NCBI RefSeq assembly: GCF_015291745.1
Contig: NZ_CP030059.1
Coordinates: 5,545,501-5,609,500, forward strand
DNA from: Bradyrhizobium sp. CCBAU 53351
GTDB taxonomy: Bacteria; Pseudomonadota; Alphaproteobacteria; Rhizobiales; Xanthobacteraceae
Direction: 5' to 3'
DNA: 64,000 nt
Positions within the stretch are counted from its first letter, which is position 1. The number at the start of each line of letters is the position of its first letter. Position numbers and translations under genes: made by a program. Of this stretch, positions 8,235 to 17,135 are shown piece after piece. Below the pieces are notes generated by a model. That model searched no databases, was not told where the DNA came from, and saw only the letters and a program-made list of their open reading frames with translations.

Positions 8235-9791
8235 TCAATCAAGTCTCGGAAACGGATCGGATGGCAGCGCTGTGAGTGCGGCCGCCGGCAGCGCGTCGGC
8301 TTCGACCAGTGCGGCGGCCCTGGCGAGATCGCCGGCCATGTAACGGTCGGCGCCGAGTGCAGGCACCTGCTCGCGCAATGCGGCGATGACGGCAATGAGC
8401 GGCGCGCTGGTCGCATGCGGCGCGCGGAGCGTAATGCCTTGGGCGGCGACCAGCAGCTCGATGCCGAGGATGGCGGCGAGATTGTCGGCCATGTCGGAAA
8501 GGCGCCGCGCGGCGTGCGCCGCCATCGAGACGTGATCTTCCTGGTTGGCGCTGGTCGGCGTCGAGTCGATCGAGCAGGCGAGCGCCCGCTGCTTGTTCTC
8601 GGCATAGAGCGCGGCGGCCGTCACCTCGGCGATCATGAAGCCGGAATTGATGCCGGGATCGGGAGTGAGGAACGGCGGCAGGCCGAAATTGAGTGCGGGA
8701 TCGACCAGCGTCGCAATGCGCCGCTCGCTAATCGCGCCGATCTCGGATAGCGCCAGCGCAATCGCATCGGCGGCAAACGCCACCGGCTCGGCGTGGAAAT
8801 TGCCGCCGGAGACGATCTCGCCGGTCTCGACCAGCACCAACGGATTGTCGGTGACCGCGTTGGCCTCGACGATCAGCGTGCGGGCAGCCTGCGTGATCAG
8901 ATCGAGCGCCGCGCCCGCGACCTGCGGCTGGCAGCGCAGGCAATAAGGATCCTGCACGCGCTCGTCGCCATCGAGATGCGACAGGCGGATGTCGCTGCCG
9001 TCCAGCAACGCCGTAAGCGTCGCCGCCGCGGCGATCTGACCGGCATGGCCGCGCAGCGCCTGAATTTCAGGACGGAATGGCGCCGTCGAGGCCATCGCCG
9101 CATCGACCGACAATGCACCGGTGACGAGCGCGGCACGCGCGAGGCCAAAGGCGCGCAGCACGCCTGATATCGCATAGGCCGTCGAGAACTGCGTGCCGTT
9201 GATCAGTGCGAGGCCTTCCTTGGGGCCGAGCGTCAGCGGCACGAGGCCGGCCGCGGCGAGCGCCTCGCGGCCGGATACAATCTTGCCGTCAACGATCGCC
9301 TGCCCCTCGCCGATCATCACCGCAGTCATATGCGCAAGCGGCGCGAGATCGCCGGAGGCCCCGACCGAGCCCTGCTGCGGCACCAGCGGATACACGCCTT
9401 GCGCCAACATGCCCTGCAACTGCTCGATCACCGCGCGGCGCACGCCGGAGGCGCCGCGTCCGAGCGAGACGATCTTCAATGCCATCATCAGGCGGACGAT
9501 CGGCTGCGGCGTCACAGGACCGACGCCGCAACAATGCGACACGATCAGGTTGCGTTGAAGCAGCGCGGTCTGGTCGGGTGGGATGCGCTTCGAAGCGAGC
9601 TTCCCGAACCCGGTGTTGATGCCGTAGACCGGAGCATCGGCTTGCGCAGCCTTCGCGACAATCGCCGCGGCTGCGTCCACGCGCGGCCAGAACGAGGAAT
9701 GGAGGACGACAGGCGCACCTGCAAGCACACGCGCGAGATCGTCGAGGCTGACCGTTCCCGGCTTGACGACGATCGCTGCGCCCTGCTCCAT
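8235..9791 (-). CDS. hutH: Histidine ammonia-lyase (HutH)
   Basis: This 518-aa enzyme deaminates L-histidine to urocanate, the committing step of the pathway. The catalytic methylidene-imidazolone cofactor forms from Ala145-Ser146-Gly147 in [15 protein letters not shown]. Other family blocks are [11 protein letters not shown] near residue 56, [11 protein letters not shown] and [11 protein letters not shown] use the ATG at 9791 because its first base is shared with the hutI stop codon (TGATG) and GGAGGGG lies upstream; a GTG five codons earlier is possible. The overlap implies coupled translation with hutI. Confidence 0.98.
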   Translation of the reverse strand: MEQGAAIVVKPGTVSLDDLARVLAGAPVVLHSSFWPRVDAAAAIVAKAAQADAPVYGINTGFGKLASKRIPPDQTALLQRNLIVSHCCGVGPVTPQPIVRLMMALKIVSLGRGASGVRRAVIEQLQGMLAQGVYPLVPQQGSVGASGDLAPLAHMTAVMIGEGQAIVDGKIVSGREALAAAGLVPLTLGPKEGLALINGTQFSTAYAISGVLRAFGLARAALVTGALSVDAAMASTAPFRPEIQALRGHAGQIAAAATLTALLDGSDIRLSHLDGDERVQDPYCLRCQPQVAGAALDLITQAARTLIVEANAVTDNPLVLVETGEIVSGGNFHAEPVAFAADAIALALSEIGAISERRIATLVDPALNFGLPPFLTPDPGINSGFMIAEVTAAALYAENKQRALACSIDSTPTSANQEDHVSMAAHAARRLSDMADNLAAILGIELLVAAQGITLRAPHATSAPLIAVIAALREQVPALGADRYMAGDLARAAALVEADALPAAALTALPSDPFPRLD

Positions 9792-11005
9792 CACTGGCCC
9801 CTCCACACCCGCCGATGCAGCGGATTGAAGCCGATGCGGTAGACCAGTTCAGCGGGCCGTTCGATGTCCCAGATCGCGAGATCGCACCATTTGCCGGCTT
9901 CCAGCGTACCGGTCTCGTTCAGCACGCCGAGCGCCCGCGCGCCTTCACGGGTCACGCCGGCAAGGCACTCGGCCACATTCATCCTGAACAGCGTCGCGCC
10001 CATGTTCATGGTGAGCAGCAGCGAGGTCAGCGGCGAGCTGCCGGGATTGCAGTCGGTGGCGAGCGCCATGTGCACGCCATGCCTTCGGAAGGCCTCGACC
10101 GGCGGCTTCTGCGTCTCGCGAATGAAGTAGAACGCGCCGGGCAGCAGCACGGCCACAGTACCGGCCTTCGCCATCGCGGCAGCGCCGGCTTCGTCGGTAT
10201 GCTCCAAGTGATCGGCCGACAGCGCCGAGAATCTTGCGGCGAGCGCGGCACCGCCGAGGTTCGAGAGCTGGTCGGCATGCAGCTTGACCGGCAGCCCAAG
10301 CCGTCTCGCCGTCTCGAATACAAGCGCCGTCTGTTCCGCCGAGAACGCGATGCCCTCCATGAACGCGTCGACGGCATCGGCAAGGCCGGCCTTCGCGACC
10401 GCAGGCAGCATCTCTTTACAGACGAGAGCGATGTAGCGCTCCTTGTCGCCATCAGCCTCCAGCGGCAGGGCGTGGGCTCCGAGAAACGACGTGCGGATTG
10501 CAACCGGCCGCTGACGACCGATGCTCCGCGCGGCTGACAGCTGCCGCATCTCTGTCTCGGTATCCAGGCCATAGCCGGACTTGATCTCGACGGTGGTGGC
10601 GCCCTCGCCGATCAGTGCATCGAGCCGCGGCAGCGCGCTGGCGACGAGTTCGGCCTCGCTTGCCTTGCGTGTCGCGGCCACCGTCGAGACGATGCCGCCG
10701 CCGGCGCGTGCGATCTCCTCGTAGCTTGCACCCTTGAGCCGCAGCTCGAATTCGTGCGCGCGGTTGCCGCCATAGACCAGATGGGTGTGGCAGTCGACGA
10801 GCCCCGGCGTGATCCAGCGCCCCTGGCAATCGATCCGCTCGACGGCGTCCGCATCCGCCGGGAAATCTGCTTCTGCTCCGGCGTAAACGATACGGCCGCC
10901 GCGTGCAGCGATCACACCCTGCTCGATCTCGCCGAGATCAGGACGATCCGCCCGCATCGTGGCGAGGCGGGCATTGTGCCAGATCCGGTCGAAGCGCTCT
11001 GCCAT
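9791..11005 (-). CDS. hutI: Imidazolonepropionase (HutI)
   Basis: This 404-aa metal-dependent amidohydrolase opens the imidazolone ring to N-formimidoyl-L-glutamate, the third step of histidine breakdown. Metal-binding blocks are visible: [20 protein letters not shown] near residue 70 and [17 protein letters not shown] near residue 240, and the [10 protein letters not shown] block near residue 320 is typical of HutI. It is the first gene of the leftward hut transcript, and its ATG lies about 45 bp from the palindromic operator at 11051-11070. Its last base overlaps the start of hutH. Confidence 0.98.
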   Translation of the reverse strand: MAERFDRIWHNARLATMRADRPDLGEIEQGVIAARGGRIVYAGAEADFPADADAVERIDCQGRWITPGLVDCHTHLVYGGNRAHEFELRLKGASYEEIARAGGGIVSTVAATRKASEAELVASALPRLDALIGEGATTVEIKSGYGLDTETEMRQLSAARSIGRQRPVAIRTSFLGAHALPLEADGDKERYIALVCKEMLPAVAKAGLADAVDAFMEGIAFSAEQTALVFETARRLGLPVKLHADQLSNLGGAALAARFSALSADHLEHTDEAGAAAMAKAGTVAVLLPGAFYFIRETQKPPVEAFRRHGVHMALATDCNPGSSPLTSLLLTMNMGATLFRMNVAECLAGVTREGARALGVLNETGTLEAGKWCDLAIWDIERPAELVYRIGFNPLHRRVWRGQ

Positions 11006-11050
11006 GCAACGGTCCCTTCGCGGATGTCCCTGCGCCCTGGGATGCTTGAC

Positions 11051-11070
11051 TTATATGTCTAGACATATAA
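11051..11070. promoter_or_regulatory. Probable HutC operator (perfect 20-bp palindrome) in the divergent hut promoter region
   Basis: TTATATGTCT followed directly by its exact reverse complement AGACATATAA gives a 20-bp perfect palindrome, strikingly AT-rich in this GC-rich DNA. It lies between hutI (start 11005, leftward) and hutF (start 11109, rightward). HutC repressors of the GntR/UTRA family bind palindromes of this TGTCTAGACA kind, and hutC lies just downstream of hutF. TTGACT (11046-11051) and TATAAT (11066-11071) flank and overlap the site, but their 14-bp spacing is short for a sigma-70 promoter. The assignment to HutC is inference from position and symmetry. Confidence 0.75.
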
Positions 11071-11108
11071 TCGTAAGGCGGTTCTGTCCAGCCGGCGTGT
11101 CATCAATC

Positions 11109-12467
11109 ATGTCCCGACTGCATTTCGCCTCCGCGCTCCTGCCCTCGGGCTGGGCCAATGACGTGCAGGTGGTGATCACCGCCGGCGCGATCGCGGAGGT
11201 GACTGCGGGCGTACAGCCTGCCGCCGGCGACGAGCGCCACGCCATCGCGCTTCCGGGACTTGCGAGCCTGCACAGCCACGCCTTCCAGCGCGGCATGGCG
11301 GGCCTCGCCGAGCTGCGCGGGGACAGCAACGATACGTTCTGGACCTGGCGCGAGACGATGTACCGCTTCGCGCTGGCGATGACGCCGGACGATGTCGCCG
11401 CCGTCGCCACCCTGCTTTATGTCGAGATGCTGGAGCAGGGTTTTACCCGCGTCGGCGAATTCCATTATCTGCATCACGATCGCGACGGCTCGCACTATTC
11501 CGATATCGCCGAGATGGCCGCGCGCATCGCGCAGGCGGCTGAGGCGTCCGGCATTGCGCTGACGCTGCTGCCGAGTTTCTACGCGCACGGCTCCTTCGGC
11601 GGCGCCGCGCCGCATGCCGGCCAGCGGCGCTTCATCTGCTCGGTCGATCAGTTCGCCGCGCTGATGACGGCCTCGCGCAAGGCGATCAGCACATTGCCCG
11701 GCGCGAATATCGGCATCGCGCCGCACAGCCTGCGCGCGGTGACGCCGGACGAGCTTGCGGCAATCATTCCGCTGGCGGAAGGCGGGCCGGTGCATATTCA
11801 TGCCGCCGAGCAGGTCAGGGAAGTCGAGGATTGCCTGGCCTGGTCGGAACGACGCCCGGTGCAATGGCTGCTGGAGCACGCGCCGGTCGACCCGCGCTGG
11901 TGCCTCATTCACGCAACCCACATGACGGAAGCGGAAGTCGGCGCATTCGGCAAGGCCGGCGCGGTCGCCGGCCTCTGCCCCATCACCGAGGCGAGCCTCG
12001 GTGATGGCATCTTTCCCGCACGTGAATTTCTCGCGGCCGGCGGCGCGTTCGGTGTCGGCACCGATTCCAACGTATTGGTCGGCGTCGCCGACGAATTGCG
12101 CCAGCTCGAATACGGCCAGCGGCTCAAGCACCGCGAGCGCAACGTGCTCTCCGCGGGCGCAGGCCGCTCGACCGGACGCACGCTGTACGATCACGCGCTC
12201 GCGGGCGGCGCACAGGCGCTGGCGCAGGAGACAGTCGGGCTCACACCTGGCGCACGTGCCGACATCGTCACGCTCGACGCAGCGCATCCCTCGCTGGCGG
12301 GGCGTCGGGGCGATGCCGCCATCGACGGCTGGATCTTTGCCGCGGGCAGCGGCGCGATCGATTGCGTCTGGGCCGGCGGCCGCAAGGTAGTCAAGGGCGG
12401 TCAGCATGGATTGCGCCAGGCCGCACGTGAGCGCTTCAACGCGGCGGTACGGAGGCTCGTTGCATGA
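11109..12467 (+). CDS. hutF: Formimidoylglutamate deiminase (HutF)
   Basis: This 452-aa amidohydrolase releases ammonia from N-formimidoyl-L-glutamate to give N-formyl-L-glutamate, defining the five-step branch of histidine catabolism found in Pseudomonas and many alphaproteobacteria. The open frame extends 50 codons upstream but those codons run across the operator, so I start at MSRLHFASALLPSGWANDVQ. Metal ligands appear in SLHSHAFQRGMAG near residue 57, HIHAAEQVREVEDC in the middle and the VGTDSNVLV block near residue 318. It is the first gene of the rightward hut operon, and its stop overlaps the hutC start by 4 bp. Confidence 0.96.
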   Translation: MSRLHFASALLPSGWANDVQVVITAGAIAEVTAGVQPAAGDERHAIALPGLASLHSHAFQRGMAGLAELRGDSNDTFWTWRETMYRFALAMTPDDVAAVATLLYVEMLEQGFTRVGEFHYLHHDRDGSHYSDIAEMAARIAQAAEASGIALTLLPSFYAHGSFGGAAPHAGQRRFICSVDQFAALMTASRKAISTLPGANIGIAPHSLRAVTPDELAAIIPLAEGGPVHIHAAEQVREVEDCLAWSERRPVQWLLEHAPVDPRWCLIHATHMTEAEVGAFGKAGAVAGLCPITEASLGDGIFPAREFLAAGGAFGVGTDSNVLVGVADELRQLEYGQRLKHRERNVLSAGAGRSTGRTLYDHALAGGAQALAQETVGLTPGARADIVTLDAAHPSLAGRRGDAAIDGWIFAAGSGAIDCVWAGGRKVVKGGQHGLRQAARERFNAAVRRLVA

Positions 12468-13192
12468 GCCTCGTCACCGATGCCGCCGACAAGCCGACAC
12501 TCTACAAGCGCATTCGCGCCGATATCGAGCAGCGCATCCTCACCGGCGAATGGCCGCCCGGGCATCGCATTCCCTTCGAGCACGAGCTGGTCGCGCGTTA
12601 CGGCTGCTCGCGCATGACGGTGAACAAGGCGCTGTCCGAGCTGGCGCAGGCCGATCTGATCGAGCGGCGGCGCCGCGCCGGCTCCTTCGTGCGCCGGCCG
12701 CAGCATCAGTCCGCCGTTCTGCAGATTACCGACATCCGCGCCGAGATCACCGCGCTCGGACGCGCTTACGGTTATGAGCTGATCCACCGCAAGCTGCGCA
12801 CCGCCACCTCCGCCGACCGTGACCGGCTCGGTGTCAAAAAGGCCGGCAAGGTGGTCGCGATCACGTGCCGGCACAGCGCCGACAACGTGCCGTTCGCCGT
12901 CGAGGACAGGCTGATCGATCTGTCGTCCGTACCTGATGCCGCGACCGCGGACTTCTCCCGCGAGCCGCCCGGCTCGTGGCTGCTTCATCACGTCCCATGG
13001 ACGGAGGCCGAGCACACGATCAGCGCCATCGTCGCGGACGATCACACGGCGGGCGCACTCGCGATCGCCGTCGGCGCGCCCTGTCTCGTGATCGACCGTT
13101 ACACCTGGCGCAGCGCGCGCACGATCACCGCCGTGCGCCTGCTCTATCCCGGTGACTCTCACCGCCTTGTCGCGCGATTCAAGGGAGGCTGA
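12464..13192 (+). CDS. hutC: Histidine utilisation repressor HutC (GntR family, UTRA domain)
   Basis: This 242-aa regulator has an N-terminal winged helix-turn-helix, with LYKRIRADIEQRILTGEWPP leading into HELVARYGCSRMTVNKALSE, and a C-terminal UTRA ligand-binding domain that in HutC proteins senses urocanate. The C-terminal region LLYPGDSHRLVARF is typical of HutC. The start codon overlaps the hutF stop (ATGA), so repressor and enzyme are coupled. It most likely binds the palindrome at 11051-11070, controlling both hut transcripts and its own. Confidence 0.95.
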   Translation: MSLVTDAADKPTLYKRIRADIEQRILTGEWPPGHRIPFEHELVARYGCSRMTVNKALSELAQADLIERRRRAGSFVRRPQHQSAVLQITDIRAEITALGRAYGYELIHRKLRTATSADRDRLGVKKAGKVVAITCRHSADNVPFAVEDRLIDLSSVPDAATADFSREPPGSWLLHHVPWTEAEHTISAIVADDHTAGALAIAVGAPCLVIDRYTWRSARTITAVRLLYPGDSHRLVARFKGG

Positions 13193-13276
13193 GTGGCTAT
13201 GTCGGCACAAATCGTGCAACGCTTCATGAAGAGACCAACAGGACGTCAATCCATCGATCGGCAGAGGACGACAATC

Positions 13277-14221
13277 ATGCGTAGTTCGACGATATTCGCG
13301 ACAATCATTGCTCTTGCGGCCGCCACTCCCGTGCTCGCCGACGACGTCAAGGTCGGTGTCGGCATCTCCGGATGGACCGGGTTTGCGCCGCTGACGCTGG
13401 CGAAGGAGGCGGGCATCTTCAAGAAGAACGGCCTCGACGTCACAATCAAGAAGATTCCGCAGAAGGATCGCCATCTCGCCGTCGCCTCCGGCGACATCCA
13501 GTGCGCGGCGACGACGGTCGAAACCTGGATTTCCTGGAACGCCAACGGCGTTGCGACCAAGCAGATCTTCCAGCTCGACAAGAGCTTCGGCGCCGACGGC
13601 ATGGCCGTGCGCAACGACGTCGCCGCGATCAAGGACCTCAAGGGCAAGACCGTCGCCGCCTCCGCGCCGGGCACCTCGCCGTATTTCGCGCTGGCCTGGA
13701 TGCTCAAGAAGAACGGCCTTACCGTGAAGGACGTCACCGTCGTCAACCTGGAGCCGGCCGCGGCCGCGCAGGCCTTCGTCTCCGGCCAGAACGATGCCGC
13801 CATGACCTATGAGCCCTATCTGTCGACGGTGCGCGCCGCGCCGGACAAAGGCAAGATCATCGCGACCACGCTGGACTATCCGATGGTGATGGACACCTTC
13901 GGCTGCACGCCGAGATTCCTGACCGAGAACCCGAAAGCCGCGAAGGCCCTTGCCGACAGCTATTTCGAGGCGCTCGACATGATCGCCAAGGACCAGGCCA
14001 AGGCCTATGAGATCATGGGCGCCGACGTGAAGCAGACCGGCGAGCAGTTCGCCAACTCGGCGAAATATCTGCGCTGGCAGGACAAGGCCGCCAACCAGAA
14101 GTTCTTCGCCGGCGACTTCCTGACCTTCAACAAGGAGGCCGCCGAGCTGCTGCTCGAGATCGGCATCATCAAGGCCGCGCCGAAGGTCGAGGACCTCTTC
14201 GACGCCAGCTTCATCAAGTAA
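13277..14221 (+). CDS. ABC transporter substrate-binding protein, NitT/TauT (NMT1) family
   Basis: The mature start is best placed at MRSSTIFATIIALAAATPV, 314 aa in total, since this begins with a Sec signal peptide (cleavage near LADD) and AGAGG lies upstream; the longer open frame adds 28 unlikely residues. The sequence shows VGISGWTGFAPLTLAKEAGI and the two-lobe pattern of NMT1/THI5-like binding proteins, with VASGDIQCAATTVETW in the first lobe and VSGQNDAAMTYEPY in the second. It is followed by its permease and ATPase genes. Position right after hutC suggests uptake of histidine, urocanate or a related imidazole, although the classical HutXWV system belongs to a different family, so the ligand is uncertain. 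Confidence 0.92.
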   Translation: MRSSTIFATIIALAAATPVLADDVKVGVGISGWTGFAPLTLAKEAGIFKKNGLDVTIKKIPQKDRHLAVASGDIQCAATTVETWISWNANGVATKQIFQLDKSFGADGMAVRNDVAAIKDLKGKTVAASAPGTSPYFALAWMLKKNGLTVKDVTVVNLEPAAAAQAFVSGQNDAAMTYEPYLSTVRAAPDKGKIIATTLDYPMVMDTFGCTPRFLTENPKAAKALADSYFEALDMIAKDQAKAYEIMGADVKQTGEQFANSAKYLRWQDKAANQKFFAGDFLTFNKEAAELLLEIGIIKAAPKVEDLFDASFIK

Positions 14222-14235
14222 GTCACCCAGGAGCT

Positions 14236-14263
14236 GCCGGCCTCGTCTCACGGCGGGGCCGGC
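14236..14263 (+). terminator. Intercistronic hairpin after the binding-protein gene
   Basis: GCCGGCCTCG (14236-14245) and CGGGGCCGGC (14254-14263) form a 10-bp stem with one G-U pair and an 8-nt loop, placed 14 bp after the binding-protein stop. No run of T follows, so it is more likely a partial terminator or an mRNA 3' end stabiliser that raises binding-protein levels over permease and ATPase, a common arrangement in importer operons. Confidence 0.6.
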
Positions 14264-14293
14264 AATTTCGTTCACTGCCCGGATAGATCGTCG

Positions 14294-15067
14294 ATGCGTC
14301 CCCTGGACCCTGTTACATCGAAGCAGCGCTTGGCTTACGGCCTTGCGTTCTTCGTCGTGTTCGTTGCCTTGTGGTCGTGGGCCACCTTCGGCGGCCATGT
14401 GTCGAAAGTGTTCCTCGCCAACCCGCTCACCATGGTGCAGGAGGGCGTCGACCTGATCACCAAGCAGGGCTTCCTGTACGACATCGGCATGACGATCTGG
14501 CGCGTTGTCGGCGGATTTGTGCTCGCCGCGATCATCGCGGTCCCGCTCGGACTGCTGATGGGCGCCTACAAGCCGGTCGAAGCGTTCCTCGAGCCGTTCG
14601 TCTCTTTCGCCCGCTATCTGCCCGCCTCCGCCTTCATTCCGCTTCTGATCCTGTGGGCCGGGATCGGCGAATTGCAAAAACTGCTCGTCATCTTCATCGG
14701 CTCGGTGTTCCAAGTCATTTTGATGGTCGCGGTGACCGTCGGCGCCACGCGGCGCGACCTGGTCGAGGCCGCCTATACGCTCGGCGCCAGCGACCGCGGC
14801 ATCATCCGCCGGGTGCTGCTGCCCTCCTCCGCGCCCGAGATCGCGGAGATCCTGCGGCTGGTGCTGGGTTGGGCCTGGACCTATGTTATCGTCGCCGAGC
14901 TGATCGGCTCGTCCTCGGGCATCGGTCACATGATCACCGACAGCCAGGCGCTGCTCAACACGGGCCAGATCATCTTCGGCATCATCGTGATCGGGCTGAT
15001 CGGCCTGCTCTCGGACTTCATGTTCAAGGCCTTCAACGCCTGGTTGTTTCCGTGGAGGCTCGCATGA
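14294..15067 (+). CDS. ABC transporter permease, NitT/TauT family
   Basis: This 257-aa inner-membrane protein forms the channel of the importer. It has about six hydrophobic segments, beginning with AYGLAFFVVFVALWSWATF. The ATPase-docking loop EAAYTLGASDRGIIRRVLLP (about residues 156-175) matches the EAA motif of SsuC/TauC-type permeases. Its ATG lies 72 bp after the binding-protein stop, beyond the hairpin, and its TGA overlaps the ATPase start by 4 bp. Substrate as for the binding protein: an imidazole compound is a guess from context. Confidence 0.94.
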   Translation: MRPLDPVTSKQRLAYGLAFFVVFVALWSWATFGGHVSKVFLANPLTMVQEGVDLITKQGFLYDIGMTIWRVVGGFVLAAIIAVPLGLLMGAYKPVEAFLEPFVSFARYLPASAFIPLLILWAGIGELQKLLVIFIGSVFQVILMVAVTVGATRRDLVEAAYTLGASDRGIIRRVLLPSSAPEIAEILRLVLGWAWTYVIVAELIGSSSGIGHMITDSQALLNTGQIIFGIIVIGLIGLLSDFMFKAFNAWLFPWRLA

Positions 15068-15849
15068 CGATCCTCAAGGTCGAGCAGGTCTCGCGCACCT
15101 TCCCGGCGCGCCACGGCAACGCGCCGACCAAGGCGCTGGAGCCGACCGACCTCATCATCGGCAACAACGACTTCGTCACCATCCTCGGCCCCTCCGGCTG
15201 CGGCAAGTCCACGCTGCTGCGGATCGTCGCCGGCCTCGACCGCCCGACCAACGGGCGCGTCACGCTCGACGGACGCGAAGTGACGGGCCCCGGCGCCGAT
15301 CGCGGCATGGTGTTCCAGTCCTACACGCTGTTTCCCTGGCTCACCGTGCGCGAGAACATCGCCTTCGGCCTGCGCGAGCGCGGCGTGTCCGAGGCGGAGC
15401 GCAACAGAATCGCGGACGCCTTCATCCGCCAGGTCGGATTGTCCGGCTTCGAGAATCATTGGCCGAAGCAGCTCTCCGGCGGCATGCAGCAGCGCACCGC
15501 GATCGCGCGCGCGCTCGCCAACGATCCGAAAATCCTGCTGCTCGACGAGCCGTTCGGCGCGCTCGACAACCAGACCCGCGCCTTGATGCAGGAGATGCTG
15601 CTGGCCATCTGGGAGCGCGACCAGAAGACCGTGCTGTTCGTGACTCACGACATCGAGGAGGCAATCTTCCTCGGCAGCCGCGTCATCGTCATGAGCGCGC
15701 GCCCAGGCCGCATCAAGGCCGAGATTACCGTGGACCTGCCGCATCCGCGCTCCTACAAGATCAAGACTACGCCCGAGTTCGTCCAGCTCAAGGAACGGCT
15801 GGTCGAGGAGATCCGCACTGAGGCGCTGAAGGTTGCCGAACATGCCTGA
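15064..15849 (+). CDS. ABC transporter ATP-binding protein, NitT/TauT family
   Basis: This 261-aa ATPase energises the importer. Walker A is GPSGCGKST near residue 43, the ABC signature is LSGGMQQRTAIARAL near residue 137, and Walker B is ILLLDEPFGALDNQ with the switch histidine in VLFVTHDIEEA. The long open frame upstream (from 14371) is an out-of-frame shadow of the permease; translation starts at the ATG overlapping the permease stop. The 3' end overlaps the following hydrolase start by 8 bp, tying the hydrolase to the same transcript. Confidence 0.95.
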   Translation: MTILKVEQVSRTFPARHGNAPTKALEPTDLIIGNNDFVTILGPSGCGKSTLLRIVAGLDRPTNGRVTLDGREVTGPGADRGMVFQSYTLFPWLTVRENIAFGLRERGVSEAERNRIADAFIRQVGLSGFENHWPKQLSGGMQQRTAIARALANDPKILLLDEPFGALDNQTRALMQEMLLAIWERDQKTVLFVTHDIEEAIFLGSRVIVMSARPGRIKAEITVDLPHPRSYKIKTTPEFVQLKERLVEEIRTEALKVAEHA

Positions 15850-17074
15850 CACCATGCCGCGCGCCGATGGAAAGCGCGTTCTCGCCGATCTCAGTGCGCT
15901 GCGCGCCATCGGCGCCTACAAGACCGGCGTGCACAAGCCGACCTTTTCCGAACCGCACAGGCTTTCGCTGGACTGGCTCGTACGCAAGCTGCCCGATGCC
16001 GGTCTCTCCGCTTCGATCGACGGCATCGGCAATGTCTTCGGCACGAGCACGAAGGTCGGGCCCAAGCTGCTGGCTGGATCGCACCTGGAGAGCCAGAACT
16101 ACGCCGGCTGGCTCGATGGCCCGCTCGGCGTCGTCTATGCGCTCGAAGCCGCCCGCGTGCTCAACGCCGACCCCTCGCTGAAAGGCGCGGTCGAGGTCGC
16201 GGCGTGGTGCGACGAGGAGGGACATTTCGGTCATTTCCTCGGCTCGCGCTCCTATGTCGGGCAGGTGACTGAAGCCGACATCGACGCGGCGCGCGACCGC
16301 ACCAGCGGCCGGACCATGCGCGATGCGCTCGCCGAGATGGGCCTTGCGGGCCGGCCGCGCCTCGGCGCCGAGCCGGGCCGCCACGTCGGATATCTCGAAG
16401 CACATATCGAGCAGGGCGACACGCTCGAAAGCGGCAGGCTCGCGATCGGTGTCGTGACCTCCATCGTCGGCATCTGGCAATACCAGATCAATTTCGCCGG
16501 CGAGCAGAACCATGCCGGCACCACGCGCATGGCCGTGCGCAAGGATGCAGGGCTGGCGCTCGCCAAATTCTGCGTCGCGATCGACGAGCGTTTTCCGGCC
16601 GCCTGCGGCCCGCGCACGGTCTGGACCACCGGGCGCATCACGCTCGACCCGGGCGCGCCGAGCATCATTCCGGGCGGCGCCGAAATGCTGTTCCAGATCC
16701 GCGACGACGATCCTTCGGTCATTGCCCGGCTGGAGCAGCTGCTGCGGGCCATGGCGAATGATGCCAGCGCGAACGGTCCCTGCACCGTCACCGTCGAAAA
16801 GCTGCGCACCGGCGCGCCTGCCATGATGAATCCAGGCTTTCAGGATGCGATCGAAGCCGCAAGCCGGGCGCTGGCCGGTGGGCGATCCATTCGCATGCCC
16901 AGCGGGGCCGGCCACGATGCGCAGATGCTGGCGACCGTCATGCCCGCCGCGATGCTGTTCGTGCCGTCGATCGGCGGCATCAGCCATCACTGGACCGAGA
17001 ACACCGCCGATGCCGATATCGTCACCGGCGCGGAGGTCTTCGTCGATGCCTGCCGGCGGATCCTCGGGGGCTAA
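15842..17074 (+). CDS. M20-family Zn-dependent amidohydrolase (N-carbamoyl-amino-acid hydrolase / allantoate amidohydrolase-like)
   Basis: This 410-aa hydrolase belongs to the peptidase M20 branch that cleaves N-carbamoyl, ureido or similar C-N bonds. Metal-ligand blocks are in order: GSHLESQNYAGWLDGPLGVV near residue 80 (His and Asp), AAWCDEEGHFGHFLGSRSY near residue 120 (paired Glu), EAHIEQGDTLESG near residue 184, AGEQNHAGTTRMAVRKD near residue 220 in the dimerisation region, and PSGAGHDAQMLA near the C-terminus. The ATG at 15842 overlaps the ATPase gene. Placed at the end of the hut operon, where a formylglutamate deformylase (HutG) would be expected but none is found, it could hydrolyse N-formylglutamate; that is inference. 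It could instead act on the compound imported by the adjacent transporter. Confidence 0.9.
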   Translation: MPDTMPRADGKRVLADLSALRAIGAYKTGVHKPTFSEPHRLSLDWLVRKLPDAGLSASIDGIGNVFGTSTKVGPKLLAGSHLESQNYAGWLDGPLGVVYALEAARVLNADPSLKGAVEVAAWCDEEGHFGHFLGSRSYVGQVTEADIDAARDRTSGRTMRDALAEMGLAGRPRLGAEPGRHVGYLEAHIEQGDTLESGRLAIGVVTSIVGIWQYQINFAGEQNHAGTTRMAVRKDAGLALAKFCVAIDERFPAACGPRTVWTTGRITLDPGAPSIIPGGAEMLFQIRDDDPSVIARLEQLLRAMANDASANGPCTVTVEKLRTGAPAMMNPGFQDAIEAASRALAGGRSIRMPSGAGHDAQMLATVMPAAMLFVPSIGGISHHWTENTADADIVTGAEVFVDACRRILGG

Positions 17075-17087
17075 CGCCCCTTTTCTT

Positions 17088-17135
17088 GAGCATGATCTTT
17101 CGGAAAACCGCTGCACACTTTTCCGGATCATGCTC
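17088..17135. repeat. Dispersed palindromic repeat acting as convergent terminator
   Basis: GAGCATGATC (17088-17097) and GATCATGCTC (17126-17135) are exact reverse complements, and the inner TTTCGGAAAA / TTTTCCGG continue the pairing around the loop ACCGCTGCACAC. Close copies of this element are, from memory, common between genes of Bradyrhizobium and other Rhizobiales. It fills the gap between the convergent hydrolase and bamA genes, its last base being the first base of the bamA stop triplet as read on the plus strand, and is the only visible terminator for either. Confidence 0.75.

Noticed and set aside
11046..11071. TTGACT...TATAAT as a standard sigma-70 promoter for hutF
   Set aside because: The spacing is 14 bp, too short for efficient use; the TATAAT is largely a by-product of the palindrome.
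12401..14929. 842-codon minus-strand open frame
   Set aside because: It is antisense to hutC, the binding protein and the permease and has a repetitive Gly/Asp/Leu composition without motifs.
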